Position numbers and translations under genes: made by a program. From contig NZ_LAQL01000006.1 of assembly GCF_001026905.1 (NCBI RefSeq), forward strand, positions 310,001-374,000: a stretch of DNA of 64,000 nt, read 5' to 3'. The notes below the pieces were generated by a model that did not search any database, was not told the DNA's origin, and saw nothing but the letters and a program-made list of their open reading frames with translations. The first letter of the stretch is position 1; each line of letters starts with the position of its first letter. Below, one piece after another: positions 18,193 to 27,159 of this stretch. Source of the DNA: Kiloniella spongiae (GTDB lineage: Bacteria > Pseudomonadota > Alphaproteobacteria > Kiloniellales > Kiloniellaceae).

Positions 18193-18939
18193 ATGGGTAA
18201 CAACTTGCCTTTCTTCGATATCATTCTTCTTGCTGCAGTAGCAGTTTTCCTCGTCCTCAGACTTCGCAGTACGCTTGGTAAGCGCACAGGTTTTGATGAA
18301 AAGCCTGATCATGATTCCTTTCATGGTCGTGGCGAAAACGACAATGTCGTTAATTTACCAAATCGTGAAGATAGACACAGTGATGATTCACAGTTTCTGG
18401 ATTCTACCGAAACACCAAATAAGGAAATTCGTACAGGTTCCTTGCATGGTGGAAAAGTCGCTGTAGATGTTCTGCCTTCTGATTCTGCTTTAGCCGAAGG
18501 ACTTTCTGCTATTCAGATGTCTGATCGCACTTTTGATCCTGCAGAATTTGTCCAAGGTGCCGGATCTGCGTTTGAAATGATCATTGGATCTTTTGCTGAC
18601 GGAGATAAAGGAACCCTTCGTAACCTTCTGGATGACGAAGTTTATCACGATTTCCAATCAGCTATTGATGAGCGTGAATCTCTGAAACAAACACATGAAA
18701 CCGTTATGGTTGGTATTAATGATGTGGATATCATTGAAGCCGAGATGTCTGGGCGCCATGCTGTTGTTACTGTCAAGTTTGTATCAGAACAGGTGAATGT
18801 GACCCGTGACGCGGATGGTAATACAGTTTCCGGTGACGCAAATCATGTTACCAAGGTTACTGATATCTGGACCTTTACCCGTGACACGCGAAGCAAAGAC
18901 CCAAATTGGTTACTGGTGGAAACGCGTAGTCCCAATTAA
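18193..18939 (+). CDS. timA: Tim44/TimA domain inner-membrane protein
   Basis: 248-residue protein with an N-terminal membrane anchor (about 6-24) followed by an acidic, polar linker of about 100 residues and a C-terminal Tim44-like domain (about 115-246). The domain is recognised from FVQGAGSAFEMIIGSFADGD and the late DIWTFTRDTRSKDPNWLLVETR. The family is related to mitochondrial Tim44 and associates with the inner membrane; its bacterial role is not settled. ATG at 18193. mltA follows on the same strand after a 55-bp gap with a hairpin. Confidence 0.9.
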   Translation: MGNNLPFFDIILLAAVAVFLVLRLRSTLGKRTGFDEKPDHDSFHGRGENDNVVNLPNREDRHSDDSQFLDSTETPNKEIRTGSLHGGKVAVDVLPSDSALAEGLSAIQMSDRTFDPAEFVQGAGSAFEMIIGSFADGDKGTLRNLLDDEVYHDFQSAIDERESLKQTHETVMVGINDVDIIEAEMSGRHAVVTVKFVSEQVNVTRDADGNTVSGDANHVTKVTDIWTFTRDTRSKDPNWLLVETRSPN

Positions 18940-18970
18940 ACTTTTACGCAGGTTTAAATTTTTGATGAAA

Positions 18971-18994
18971 GGCTACTAAAATTACTTAGTAGCC
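18971..18994 (+). promoter_or_regulatory. stem-loop abutting the mltA start codon
   Basis: GGCTACTAA, a 6-nt loop, then TTAGTAGCC form a perfect 9-bp stem that ends on the base just before ATG 18995. No T-run follows, so it is not an intrinsic terminator. It would hide the ribosome-binding region of that ATG. Confidence 0.6.
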
Positions 18995-20251
18995 ATGGGG
19001 GTGGCTTTGCAAGTTTCTTCGCGGTTTGATTCAAGTTGGAGACACGGTTTTTTCAGAAAATTATTTCTGATATCTCTGCCCATTACAGCGTTTTCATTAG
19101 CGAGTTGTGATCAGGCCGCCAAACCCCCTGCCCCCAGTGTAACAGCCGAAGAAACCCTGACTTTGAGCCCTGTCGGATACGAAGCTCTCCCTGGGTGGCA
19201 TGATGATGAACTATTCAAAGCTTATCCGGCGTTGGAAAGAAGCTGTGCTCGCTATCAAAAATGGCCGGATACTAAAAAGGTAGGGCCAGAAGGCATTGCT
19301 GGCACAGCGGCAGACTGGAAAGCTTTGTGCGATGACCTACAGCTTTTTATGTCCAGCCCGGATAATCACAGCGATTTTGGTGTTTGGCTGCAAGAAAATC
19401 TGACACCCTATCATGTAAAGAATAATGCAGAGCCGGAAGGCCTCTTTACTGGTTACTACGAAGCTGAATTAAAAGGATCTTTCTCCAAAGACGAGACCTA
19501 TAAATACCCTCTTTATGATGTCCCGTCTGATCTGGTCTCTGTTCGTTTGAGCGACTTTGATAAAGAGCTCAAAGGAACGACCATAGTTGGAAAGGTCAAA
19601 GGCAATCGACTGGTGCCTTATCATAACCGCACCGAGATTGATGACGGCGCCCTTGAGAACAAAAATCTGGAAGTGATCTGGTCTGATGATCCAGTGGATG
19701 TATTTTTCCTTCATGTACAGGGATCTGGCCGGGTGAAAATGCCTGATGGGCAGGTTGTTCGTGTTGGCTATGCAGGGAACAACGGGCATAAATTCTATGC
19801 CATTGGTCGGGCGCTGATCGACGAAAAGATTATCCCTCGCGATCAGATGTCCATGCAGTCGATCAGAACGTGGCTTAGGGAAAACCCTGAAAAAGCCAAT
19901 GAGCTTATGCAGCGAAATCATAGATTTATTTTTTTCCGGAAAATAGAAGGTGATGGCCCTATTGGCGCAATGGGGGTTGCCTTGACGCCTGAGCGTTCCC
20001 TCGCGGTTGATCCCCGCCATATGCCCCTTGGTGTCCCTCTGTGGCTGGATACCACATGGCCTGGGACACAGAAGCCTCTGCAGAGGTTAATGGTTGCTCA
20101 GGATACTGGCAGTGCTATTCGCGGACCTGTCAGAGGGGATTTCTTTTGGGGACCTGGGGAACCTGCTCTGGCTCAGGCAGGTAAAATGAAACAAAAGGGA
20201 CAATATTACCTCTTGCTTCCAAAGACTGTTTTACCAAAAACTGTTTCGTAA
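18995..20251 (+). CDS. mltA: membrane-bound lytic murein transglycosylase A (MltA)
   Basis: 418-residue lipoprotein that cleaves peptidoglycan glycan strands with formation of 1,6-anhydromuramic ends. A basic/hydrophobic signal runs to the lipobox LASC (Cys near 38). The MltA domain is seen in LFTGYYEAELKGS, and the 3D domain near the C-terminus contains MVAQDTGSAIRGPVRGD with catalytic aspartates. The start is uncertain: ATG 18995 sits against a hairpin, and in-frame GTG 19001 or TTG 19007 are alternatives. It forms the timA-mltA-smr series of the origin region. Confidence 0.94.
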   Translation: MGVALQVSSRFDSSWRHGFFRKLFLISLPITAFSLASCDQAAKPPAPSVTAEETLTLSPVGYEALPGWHDDELFKAYPALERSCARYQKWPDTKKVGPEGIAGTAADWKALCDDLQLFMSSPDNHSDFGVWLQENLTPYHVKNNAEPEGLFTGYYEAELKGSFSKDETYKYPLYDVPSDLVSVRLSDFDKELKGTTIVGKVKGNRLVPYHNRTEIDDGALENKNLEVIWSDDPVDVFFLHVQGSGRVKMPDGQVVRVGYAGNNGHKFYAIGRALIDEKIIPRDQMSMQSIRTWLRENPEKANELMQRNHRFIFFRKIEGDGPIGAMGVALTPERSLAVDPRHMPLGVPLWLDTTWPGTQKPLQRLMVAQDTGSAIRGPVRGDFFWGPGEPALAQAGKMKQKGQYYLLLPKTVLPKTVS

Positions 20252-20258
20252 ACGGAAC

Positions 20259-20291
20259 AAGTAAGTGGCTAAGGTTAAGCACCTTACTTTT
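20259..20291 (+). terminator. weak terminator candidate after mltA
   Basis: AAGTAAG pairs with CTTACTT around an 17-nt loop with additional partial pairing, followed by a short T-run. The stem is AT-rich, so termination may be inefficient. Confidence 0.35.
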
Positions 20292-20436
20292 GAACGGAAT
20301 AACAGAGAAGATACTTGCAATCTTGAGGTAACTTGATTACCTCCGCATCAGTTGCGCGTAACTGACAGTATAATTGGCGCAAGAAGAGACGGCAAAAAGA
20401 GACGATTTAGTCTCCCTATTATTCCGGTGATACTGC

Positions 20437-21039
20437 GTGGCCAAAAAAGATAAAAATATATCTTCGAAAACGAAGGATTCTGATCTCTGGCGTTCTGTTG
20501 CTACGACAGTTAAGCCATTAGAGAACAGAGATTACTTTGTCTTTGGTCGTGCGTTGCCCCAGCCAGAGTTTGATCCAGACCATCTGGAAGCTGATATTCC
20601 CAATCTGAAAGAAGACCAACCGTTCAAGTCCTATCGCAGTGCTCCAACTGCCCCGAGACCAAGCAAGAAAAAACAAAACCCAGGCCCCCTGAGCCATGGA
20701 CAGGTTGAAAACATGGATCGGCGTCAAGCCGAGCGGTTTATCAAGGGAAAACTTCCTATGGAGGCGGTGCTTGATCTGCACGGGCAGACGCAAGCACAGG
20801 CGCAGACTTCTCTGGAACGCTTTATCAGGGATTGTCGTGCGCGAGATCTACGGAATGTGATTGTGATCACCGGCAAGGGATCGGGCCCACAGTCACAGGG
20901 GGTTTTGAAATCCATGGTACCCTATTGGTTGAATGAAGAGCCAAATCGAAGGGCTATTCTGGCCTTTAGTCATGCCAAACATTATCATGGTGGCAGTGGA
21001 GCTTTATATGTTCTCTTGAAAAGGCGGCGAGAAAGTTAG
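20437..21039 (+). CDS. Smr/MutS2-type domain protein
   Basis: 200-residue protein with a proline/lysine-rich N-terminal half and a C-terminal Smr domain (about 108-198). LDLHGQTQAQAQTSLERFI and VITGKGSGPQSQGVLKSMVPYWL are the two signature blocks; the domain has nicking or RNA-cleavage activity in other proteins. The start is GTG at 20437. It follows mltA as in many alphaproteobacteria. The exact substrate is unknown. Confidence 0.92.
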   Translation: MAKKDKNISSKTKDSDLWRSVATTVKPLENRDYFVFGRALPQPEFDPDHLEADIPNLKEDQPFKSYRSAPTAPRPSKKKQNPGPLSHGQVENMDRRQAERFIKGKLPMEAVLDLHGQTQAQAQTSLERFIRDCRARDLRNVIVITGKGSGPQSQGVLKSMVPYWLNEEPNRRAILAFSHAKHYHGGSGALYVLLKRRRES

Positions 21040-21073
21040 AGACTGTTCGCTCGATACATCGCTGTAATTATTA

Positions 21074-21079
21074 TATAAT
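21074..21079 (+). promoter_or_regulatory. -10 element predicting a leaderless transcript
   Basis: A perfect TATAAT ends 6 nt before ATG 21086, so a normal start of transcription would fall at or next to the start codon. The upstream hexamer at 17-nt spacing (TCGATA) is a weak -35. Confidence 0.5.
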
Positions 21080-21085
21080 GTTTAC

Positions 21086-21469
21086 ATGACACCCTTTGGA
21101 CACAAGCTGCGCGAAATTCGTGCAGAGCGTAATATTACCCTCAAGGATATGGCAAAGGGCCTAAGCGTTTCGTCTGCCTATCTATCATCTATTGAGCATG
21201 GTCATCGGGGGCAGCCAAGCCGTCGTTTTGTGCATCGAGTGTGTCAGTATCTCAACATTATCTGGGATGACGCAGAAGAGTTGGAAGAGTTGGCGATAAG
21301 ATCTGACCCCAAAGTGTCGGTGAACACGGCAGGGTTATCCCCAAAAGCCACTTACTTTGCGAACTGCCTTGCCGAAAAAATATCGACGCTGGATGATGAA
21401 CAAATCGAAGCCATGATGAAAGTTATGGACGAAGAGTTTGATGGCAACCTGGACTCTTCTTCTGAATAG
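21086..21469 (+). CDS. XRE-family HTH transcriptional regulator
   Basis: 127-residue DNA-binding protein. The N-terminal helix-turn-helix (about 5-62) reads KLREIRAERNITLKDMAKGL then SVSSAYLSSIEHGHRGQPSRR, a clear Cro/cI-type fold. An acidic C-terminal half ending in MDEEFDGNLDSSSE probably mediates oligomerisation. Targets are unknown; its conserved place between smr and hslU suggests a housekeeping role. No Shine-Dalgarno sequence precedes ATG 21086, in line with leaderless initiation. A very strong terminator follows. Confidence 0.9.
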   Translation: MTPFGHKLREIRAERNITLKDMAKGLSVSSAYLSSIEHGHRGQPSRRFVHRVCQYLNIIWDDAEELEELAIRSDPKVSVNTAGLSPKATYFANCLAEKISTLDDEQIEAMMKVMDEEFDGNLDSSSE

Positions 21470-21539
21470 CGGACTTCTAGATTTAACCTTACCCAAATTT
21501 ACTATGTGCAATAATTGCGTATTTTCACCCTCGAGGTTA

Positions 21540-21565
21540 AAAAAGGCGCTCAAAAGCGCCTTTTT
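21540..21565. terminator. strong bidirectional terminator after the XRE gene
   Basis: A perfect 11-bp stem AAAAAGGCGCT/AGCGCCTTTTT with a 4-nt CAAA loop. It lies between the plus-strand XRE gene and minus-strand msrA. Confidence 0.92.
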
Positions 21566-21604
21566 ATGCGATGAAATCTTTTTTAAATTCTAAGTATTAA
21601 GAAG

Positions 21605-22111
21605 TTATTCAGCGACTTCCCGTTTGGGGAGTTTCCAATTTGGGCGTGGGAAATGGCAGGTATAACCGTTTGGTACACGTTCCAGATAATCCTGATGCTC
21701 AACCTCTGCCTCCCAGAAGTCACTGACGGGTTCAATTTCCGTAACGACCTTGCCTGGCCATAAACCACTGGCATCTACATCGGCAATGGTATCAATGGCG
21801 ATTTGTCGTTGGTCTTCATTGGTGTAATAAATGGCTGAACGATAGGACTCGCCGCGATCATTTCCCTGCCGATTGGGTGTGGAAGGATCATGGATCTGGA
21901 AAAAGAATTCCAGAAGCTGACGATAAGAAATCAGTGCTGGATTATACTCGATCTCGATGCCTTCGGCATGGGTGCCGTGATTGCGGTAGGTTGCATTCTC
22001 AACATCGCCGCCTGTATAACCGACCCGGGTTTCTTCCACACCGGGAAGCTTTCTGATCAAATCCTGCATGCCCCAAAAACAGCCGCCGGCCAATATAGCT
22101 TTTTCAGTCAT
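21605..22111 (-). CDS. msrA: peptide-methionine (S)-S-oxide reductase MsrA
   Basis: 168-residue repair enzyme reducing S-methionine sulfoxide. The N-terminal [20 protein letters not shown] holds the catalytic GCFWG cysteine. [20 protein letters not shown] and [19 protein letters not shown] are the standard blocks. ATG 22109-22111 directly abuts the TAG of msrB, so msrB-msrA are cotranscribed and probably translationally coupled. Together they cover both sulfoxide stereoisomers. Confidence 0.96.
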   Translation of the reverse strand: MTEKAILAGGCFWGMQDLIRKLPGVEETRVGYTGGDVENATYRNHGTHAEGIEIEYNPALISYRQLLEFFFQIHDPSTPNRQGNDRGESYRSAIYYTNEDQRQIAIDTIADVDASGLWPGKVVTEIEPVSDFWEAEVEHQDYLERVPNGYTCHFPRPNWKLPKREVAE

Positions 22112-22558
22112 CTATACGTCCTCTACTTGATCTGTATATTCACCATAACCTTCTGCTTCCATTTCGTTTTTGGCAATGAATTTCAGTGAAGCAGAATTGA
22201 TACAGTATCTCAGGCCACCTTTATCGGCTGGTCCGTCGGTGAAAACATGGCCCAAGTGGCTATCGCCGTGTTTGGATCTTACCTCCACACGCTCCATTCC
22301 ATGGGTACTATCCCTCAGTTCAGCAACGTGCGCAGGCACAATTGGTTTGGTAAAGCTTGGCCATCCACAATGGCTTTCATATTTGTCTGAAGAGGCAAAT
22401 AATGGTTCTCCAGAGACAATATCCACATAGATACCAACTTCCTTATTTTCCAGATACTCGCCTGTATAAGGGCGTTCCGTACCATTTTCCTGCGTCACCC
22501 GGTATTGTTCGGGGGTTAGCTGTGCGATTGCCTCTTGATTTTTTTTATAGGTCTTCAT
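22112..22558 (-). CDS. msrB: peptide-methionine (R)-S-oxide reductase MsrB
   Basis: 148-residue enzyme reducing R-methionine sulfoxide. CGWPSF at about residues 76-81 and [12 protein letters not shown] near the C-terminus, with the catalytic cysteine, define MsrB. The two CxxC pairs that bind structural zinc in many MsrBs are absent ([17 protein letters not shown] occupies the first position), so this is the zinc-free form. ATG at 22556-22558. First gene of the msrB-msrA pair. Confidence 0.96.
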   Translation of the reverse strand: MKTYKKNQEAIAQLTPEQYRVTQENGTERPYTGEYLENKEVGIYVDIVSGEPLFASSDKYESHCGWPSFTKPIVPAHVAELRDSTHGMERVEVRSKHGDSHLGHVFTDGPADKGGLRYCINSASLKFIAKNEMEAEGYGEYTDQVEDV

Positions 22559-22730
22559 GGCAACAAGATCCTTTTATCATCATTTCTTATTGGAATATGG
22601 GGCGCGTGGGCCGTAAATGCCAAGTGCTTGAGCATAAAATTTACGTGAAGATAGAGCTACGAAGAACTATCTACGAAGGTTTTGTACTCTGGGTGGTTTT
22701 TAAAGGGCAGGATTCATTGAATGAAAAAGA

Positions 22731-22761
22731 AAAATGCAGGTGAAATATCCACCTGCATTTT
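22731..22761 (-). terminator. intrinsic terminator of the hslV-hslU-DUF1737 operon
   Basis: AAAATGCAGGTG and CACCTGCATTTT form a perfect 12-bp stem with a 7-nt loop. Read on the minus strand it is followed by TTTTTCTTTTTC. It insulates msrB from the upstream operon. Confidence 0.88.
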
Positions 22762-22816
22762 GCCGTGTCATTGAGACAGCTTGGGTAATCAATATAATTT
22801 CAATTGGCCTTTAAGC

Positions 22817-22993
22817 TCAGTCTTTCTCTTTGCCCTCTGGCCAAATAACAGCTTGTCCGCAGATGACATCTTCGCCGTTGAATGTCAGAGAAGGAGAGCC
22901 ATAGAGTTGATATCCGTCTTCCAATGCTTGCGAAATGCGTTTGCAAAAGATGTCGTCATCTTTACCTGTGATAAAACGGTAGCCTAGCTTCAT
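22817..22993 (-). CDS. DUF1737 small protein
   Basis: 58-residue protein starting MKLGYRFITGKDD and containing ALEDGYQLYGSPSLTFNGED then ICGQAVIWPE. This matches the DUF1737 pattern (short protein with a G-x-x-L-Y-G-S-P-x-L-T-F core); function is unknown. ATG at 22991-22993, AAAGGAAAGAC-type purine stretch upstream on the coding strand. It lies 23 bp after hslU on the same strand and before a strong terminator, so it is probably the last gene of the hslVU operon. Confidence 0.78.
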   Translation of the reverse strand: MKLGYRFITGKDDDIFCKRISQALEDGYQLYGSPSLTFNGEDVICGQAVIWPEGKEKD

Positions 22994-23016
22994 CGTCTTT
23001 CCTTCATCCCTAGCCG

Positions 23017-24351
23017 TTAGAGAATAAATTTCGACAGATCAGTATCCTTGGCAAGCCCAGATACCTGCTCTGTTACATCATCAGCAGTAATTGTTACGCT
23101 TTCGCCGCTTCTGTCTGTTGCGGTGAAAGAGATTTCTTCCAACAGTTTTTCAAGCACCGTATGAAGACGACGGGCACCGATGTTTTCAACTGAAGTATTG
23201 ATTTCGGCTGCAAGATCTGCAAGCGCATCAATAGCAGAATCTTCAAAGGAAAGCGTTAGCTCTTCGGTTCCCATCAAGGCAATGTATTGTTTAATCAGGC
23301 TGTTTTCCGGCTCCATGAGGATGCGTTTCATATCATCCCGGGTCAGGGCGTTCAGCTCGACGCGAATAGGTAGGCGTCCCTGAAGTTCAGGCAGCATATC
23401 CGACGGTTTCGACAGATGGAATGCACCGGAAGCGATAAAGAGAATGTGGTCGGTTTTAACGGCACCGTGTTTTGTGCTGACAGTTGTTCCCTCAATCAGT
23501 GGAAGAAGATCGCGTTGAACCCCTTCTCGGCTGACATCGCCACCGGAACGTTTTGAACGAATGGTGATTTTGTCAATCTCGTCCAGAAAGACGATGCCGT
23601 TCTGTTCAACATTGCGAATAGCATCCTGAACAAGGCTTTCTTCATCCAGCAGCTTGTCGCTTTCTTCCGTCATGAGAAGCTCGTAGGACTCTTCGACTTT
23701 CAGACGGCGTTTTTTGGTTTTTTGACCAAAGCCTTTGCCAAAGATATCACCCAGATTGAGCATACCCATGCTTGCGCCCGGCATACCGGGAATATCCATC
23801 GTTGGCATTTGCATGCCGCCGTGGTCAGTCACCTCGACTTCGATCTCTTTGTCGTTTAGTTGGCCTTCGCGCAGCATTTTCCGGAACTTTTGCCGGGTTT
23901 CTTCGCTGGCCCCTTCGCCAACCAAGGCATCAAGAACACGATTTTCTGCATTCTGTTCTGCCTGTGCCTTAACAGATTTACGCTGGCTTTCTTTTGTTAA
24001 AAGAATGGAAGCATCAACCAGATCGCGAATGATTTGCTCAACATCGCGGCCCACATAACCGACCTCGGTGAACTTTGTTGCTTCTACTTTCAGGAAAGGC
24101 GCATTGGCAAGTTTTGCCAAACGACGAGCAATTTCGGTTTTACCAACACCGGTCGGGCCGATCATGAGAATGTTTTTTGGCAGAACTTCGTCGCGCATAT
24201 CGTCGCTGAGCTGTTGGCGTCTCCAACGGTTGCGCAGGGCAATGGCAACAGCACGTTTGGCTTCATTCTGGCCAACGATGTAGCGGTCCAACTCTGATAC
24301 AATTTCACGTGGGCTAAAAGAGCTGGCGTGTTGGATGTTATTTTCGGTCAT
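23017..24351 (-). CDS. hslU: ATP-dependent protease ATPase subunit HslU
   Basis: 444-residue AAA+ unfoldase that feeds substrates to the HslV peptidase. [22 protein letters not shown] opens the protein; the Walker [14 protein letters not shown] is at about 69-81, followed by the [16 protein letters not shown] pore region. Walker B is [11 protein letters not shown], and the C-terminal DLSKFIL tail is the element that inserts into HslV. ATG 24349-24351 overlaps the hslV stop by one base (TAATG), so the two subunits are coupled. Confidence 0.98.
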   Translation of the reverse strand: MTENNIQHASSFSPREIVSELDRYIVGQNEAKRAVAIALRNRWRRQQLSDDMRDEVLPKNILMIGPTGVGKTEIARRLAKLANAPFLKVEATKFTEVGYVGRDVEQIIRDLVDASILLTKESQRKSVKAQAEQNAENRVLDALVGEGASEETRQKFRKMLREGQLNDKEIEVEVTDHGGMQMPTMDIPGMPGASMGMLNLGDIFGKGFGQKTKKRRLKVEESYELLMTEESDKLLDEESLVQDAIRNVEQNGIVFLDEIDKITIRSKRSGGDVSREGVQRDLLPLIEGTTVSTKHGAVKTDHILFIASGAFHLSKPSDMLPELQGRLPIRVELNALTRDDMKRILMEPENSLIKQYIALMGTEELTLSFEDSAIDALADLAAEINTSVENIGARRLHTVLEKLLEEISFTATDRSGESVTITADDVTEQVSGLAKDTDLSKFIL

Positions 24352-24908
24352 TATTTGGCGTCCATACTTTCGACGATCAAATTGGAGTTAGTGAAAACGC
24401 AAATATCAGCGGCAATGCCAAGAGATTTTCGAGCGATCTCTTCGGCTTCCATGCCATCTATATCAATAAGTGCTTTTGCTGCAGACAGGGCAAAAGATCC
24501 ACCGGATCCAATACCCATCAAGCCATCTTCCGGTTCAAGAACATCGCCGTTACCTGTCAGAATCAAGGATGTTGTGGCATCTGCAACAACCATCATTGCT
24601 TCGAGTCGGCGAAGATAGCGATCGGTCCGCCAATCCTTTGCCATTTCGACACAAGCCCGTGTGAGCTGGCTTGGATAGCTTTCCAGCTTGGCTTCCAGAC
24701 GTTCGAAGAGAGTGAAAGCATCGGCAGTCGCCCCGGCAAAACCAGCGATAACATCGCCTTTGCCCAGTCGACGTACTTTTCGTGCATTTGCTTTGATAAC
24801 GGTGTTGCCCAGGCTCACTTGGCCATCGCCGGCTATAACAACCTTGTTACCTTTGCGGACAGACAAGATTGTCGTGCCGCGCCATTTAATTGGATCGTGT
24901 TCAGACAT
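24351..24908 (-). CDS. hslV: ATP-dependent protease peptidase subunit HslV
   Basis: 185 residues from the ATG at 24908, chosen because the family usually begins with a short [11 protein letters not shown]-like propeptide; an in-frame ATG at 24926 would add six residues. Autocleavage before [10 protein letters not shown] exposes the N-terminal catalytic threonine. [17 protein letters not shown] and [12 protein letters not shown] are typical of this proteasome-like fold. First gene of hslV-hslU-DUF1737, divergent from the his operon. Heat-shock control is expected from other species, but I could not see a convincing RpoH promoter. Confidence 0.96.
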   Translation of the reverse strand: MSEHDPIKWRGTTILSVRKGNKVVIAGDGQVSLGNTVIKANARKVRRLGKGDVIAGFAGATADAFTLFERLEAKLESYPSQLTRACVEMAKDWRTDRYLRRLEAMMVVADATTSLILTGNGDVLEPEDGLMGIGSGGSFALSAAKALIDIDGMEAEEIARKSLGIAADICVFTNSNLIVESMDAK

Positions 24909-25313
24909 TGTTTTGAAATGGTCCATTCACTGCTTCACGTCAAGGGATGATCGTACGAGAAAAACATCTTTCTGCTGAGGAAAAGGAAATTGTGTTCTTT
25001 TCGGCAACCTGTTTTCGTACTCATTTTATGGGCATAGGTAATACAAGTTATGATAAGGGATGACAACCACACGAGGTGGTCATTTATTTGATCTATTAAA
25101 GAATGTTTTTGGTCAAAAAGAGACCTTTGCAGTTTTAATCTGTGTGAAGGGTTAAATCTCTCTGGCATGAAGGGGATTGACCTGCTACAAAAGCCGCGGC
25201 TTTACTAGAGAAAAAGCTGTTTAGTCGTCTATACAATTTTGGACAATTTAGACAATTTTCGGACTAGACTCTTGGGTCATTGCATCCGATCAGTCATTGG
25301 GAAGGATACCCCC
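24909..25313. other. divergent intergenic region hslV / hisB
   Basis: About 400 bp with no credible gene; it must hold promoters for both operons. A perfect 14-bp palindrome AAAGCCGCGGCTTT lies at 25190-25203, upstream of hisB, and a small 5-bp hairpin ACCAC/GTGGT near 25070. No histidine-rich leader peptide was found. Confidence 0.6.
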
Positions 25314-25901
25314 GTGCGGCAAGCAAGTATCGAGCGGAACACCAACGAAACGCAAATTACGACAACCATCAATCTGGATGGTTCCGGTAAATATGATGTG
25401 GAAACGGGTGTTGGATTTCTCGATCATATGATCGAGCAACTTTCTCGACATTCCCTGATGGATATAACGCTGCGTGCCAAGGGCGACTTGCATATTGACT
25501 TCCATCACACTGCCGAAGATGTGGGTATTGCATTGGGCCAGGCCTTTAAAGGGGCTTTGGGGGATCGCAAGGGTATTCGCCGTTATGGATCTTGCCTTTT
25601 GCCTATGGATGAAGCTCTGAGCCGGGTTGCACTGGATCTGTCCAATCGTCCTTATCTGGTCTGGAACGTGACTTTTGACCGAGATAAAATTGGCGACATG
25701 GATACTGAACTTTTCCGGGAGTGGTTTCAGGCCTTTGCCTTTAATGCGGGTATGACGTTGCACGTGGATCAGATTCACGGGTTTAACAACCACCATATCA
25801 TCGAAGCCTGCTTCAAAGCTTTGGCACGATCCATTCGTGAAGCAATCGAGATTGATCCGCGTAAGGCGGATGAAATTCCCTCGACCAAAGGTGTGCTCTG
25901 A
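25314..25901 (+). CDS. hisB: imidazoleglycerol-phosphate dehydratase
   Basis: 195-residue manganese enzyme for the sixth step of histidine synthesis. The start is the GTG at 25314: GGAAGGA lies at correct spacing, and [13 protein letters not shown] matches the usual N-terminus; upstream TTG 25239 adds 25 residues unlike the family. Metal-binding blocks [10 protein letters not shown] and [12 protein letters not shown] are present, as is GVGFLDHM. Single-domain form, without the phosphatase fused in enterobacteria. First gene of hisB-hisH-GNAT-hisA-hisF-hisE. Confidence 0.96.
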   Translation: MRQASIERNTNETQITTTINLDGSGKYDVETGVGFLDHMIEQLSRHSLMDITLRAKGDLHIDFHHTAEDVGIALGQAFKGALGDRKGIRRYGSCLLPMDEALSRVALDLSNRPYLVWNVTFDRDKIGDMDTELFREWFQAFAFNAGMTLHVDQIHGFNNHHIIEACFKALARSIREAIEIDPRKADEIPSTKGVL

Positions 25902-25954
25902 TCAATCTGAGCTGATAGCAAACTTTTCAAAGTAAACATGAAGAGGCATTGAAA

Positions 25955-26596
25955 ATGACGCTCGCGATCATTGACTATGGATCTGGAAATTTACGCTCGG
26001 CTGCCAAAGCCTTTGAGCGTGCGGCTGCTGAATCTGGTTTGGGGACACCTGTTGTTGTGACAAGCGATCCGGAACAGGTGCGAAAAGCGGATCGTATTGT
26101 ACTGCCCGGTGTTGGGGCCTTTGCTGATTGTTGGCGCGGTCTGAACGCGGCCGATGGCATGATTGATGTCCTGCAGGAACAGGTTATTCAAGGCGGCAAG
26201 CCCTTTATGGGTGTTTGTGTCGGTATGCAGCTAATGGCATCTGTCGGTCGTGAATACAAAGACTGCGAAGGTCTGGGATGGATTCCTGGCGAAGTCGTCA
26301 AAATGGACCCGGAAGACCAAAGCCTGAAGATTCCGCATATGGGTTGGAATGAGCTGTGTGTTCAGCAAAAGAACCCTGTTTTGGATGGACTTGAAGACGG
26401 CACACATATTTACTTTGTCCACAGCTATCACTATATCCCTGAAAGCCGGGATCATATCTTTGCCGAAGTTGAGTATGGTCATAAAGTTGTTGCTGTTATT
26501 GGACGCGATAATTTGATTGGTACTCAATTTCATCCAGAAAAATCTCAAGCTGCTGGCTTGAGCTTATTTGCCAATTTCCTAAAGTGGAAACCATGA
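25955..26596 (+). CDS. hisH: imidazole glycerol phosphate synthase subunit HisH
   Basis: 213-residue class I glutamine amidotransferase supplying ammonia to HisF. DYGSGNLRSAAKAF near the N-terminus, GVCVGMQLM with the nucleophilic cysteine, and FHPEKSQ with the His and Glu of the triad are present. ATG 25955 is preferred over in-frame TTG 25949 because AAGAGG sits 8 nt upstream. Its TGA overlaps the ATG of the next gene (ATGA). Confidence 0.96.
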   Translation: MTLAIIDYGSGNLRSAAKAFERAAAESGLGTPVVVTSDPEQVRKADRIVLPGVGAFADCWRGLNAADGMIDVLQEQVIQGGKPFMGVCVGMQLMASVGREYKDCEGLGWIPGEVVKMDPEDQSLKIPHMGWNELCVQQKNPVLDGLEDGTHIYFVHSYHYIPESRDHIFAEVEYGHKVVAVIGRDNLIGTQFHPEKSQAAGLSLFANFLKWKP

Positions 26597-27153
26597 ACGC
26601 AACGCCAACTATGCCCGATCGTGAGCCGACAGTCGGGGTGAACGAACTTACAGAATTTCGCGGCCCGGATCTTTATGATCTTTGTGATGCAACTGAAGCT
26701 GCCATTGAAGATGGCGGCGGATTTGGATGGCTGCGTGTTCCCGAACGCGATACCATGGAAAATCACTGGCGCGGGGCGCTGTTGATACCGGGTCGGCAAA
26801 TCTTTGTGGCGCGACTGGATGGTACAATCTGCGGGTCAGCTCAATTACACTGCCAGCCACGGAACAATGAAGCACAGGCACACTCCGGCCAGTTGTCCTC
26901 ATTTTTTCTAGCACCATGGGCCCGTGGTCACGGACTGGCAGCCCAAATGGTCAAGGCAGTTGAGCTTGCGGCGAAAGAACGCCAATTGAGTGTTCTAAAC
27001 CTTGATGTGCGAGAAACACAGAAGCAGGCTATTCGTGTCTATGAGCAACTGGGCTTTACACGTTGGGGAACGCAACACAGCTACGCCAAAGTAGATGACC
27101 AGTGGGTTGCCGGACACTATTACAGCAAGCTTTTGAATAACTCCCGAGGATAA
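26593..27153 (+). CDS. GNAT-family N-acetyltransferase inside the his operon
   Basis: 186-residue acetyltransferase from ATG 26593, which overlaps the hisH stop as ATGA; GTG 26584 is a less likely start. The acetyl-CoA loop is seen in FFLAPWARGHGLAAQMVKAVE, and LNLDVRETQKQAIRVYEQLGFTRWG is the typical GNAT C-terminal block. hisA follows after 6 bp. Coupling to hisH suggests a function linked to histidine synthesis or to growth state, but the acceptor is unknown. The hisH-GNAT-hisA order recurs in some alphaproteobacteria as I remember it. Confidence 0.88.
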   Translation: MNATPTMPDREPTVGVNELTEFRGPDLYDLCDATEAAIEDGGGFGWLRVPERDTMENHWRGALLIPGRQIFVARLDGTICGSAQLHCQPRNNEAQAHSGQLSSFFLAPWARGHGLAAQMVKAVELAAKERQLSVLNLDVRETQKQAIRVYEQLGFTRWGTQHSYAKVDDQWVAGHYYSKLLNNSRG

Positions 27154-27159
27154 AGAACC

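Noticed and set aside
24304-24316. TTTCACGTGGGC in hslU, resembling half of parS.
   Set aside because: Only the left half matches; it lies in coding sequence and the right arm is not complementary.
25190-25203. Palindrome AAAGCCGCGGCTTT upstream of hisB.
   Set aside because: Single 14-bp palindrome with no matching regulator or second copy in the window; recorded only in the intergenic entry.
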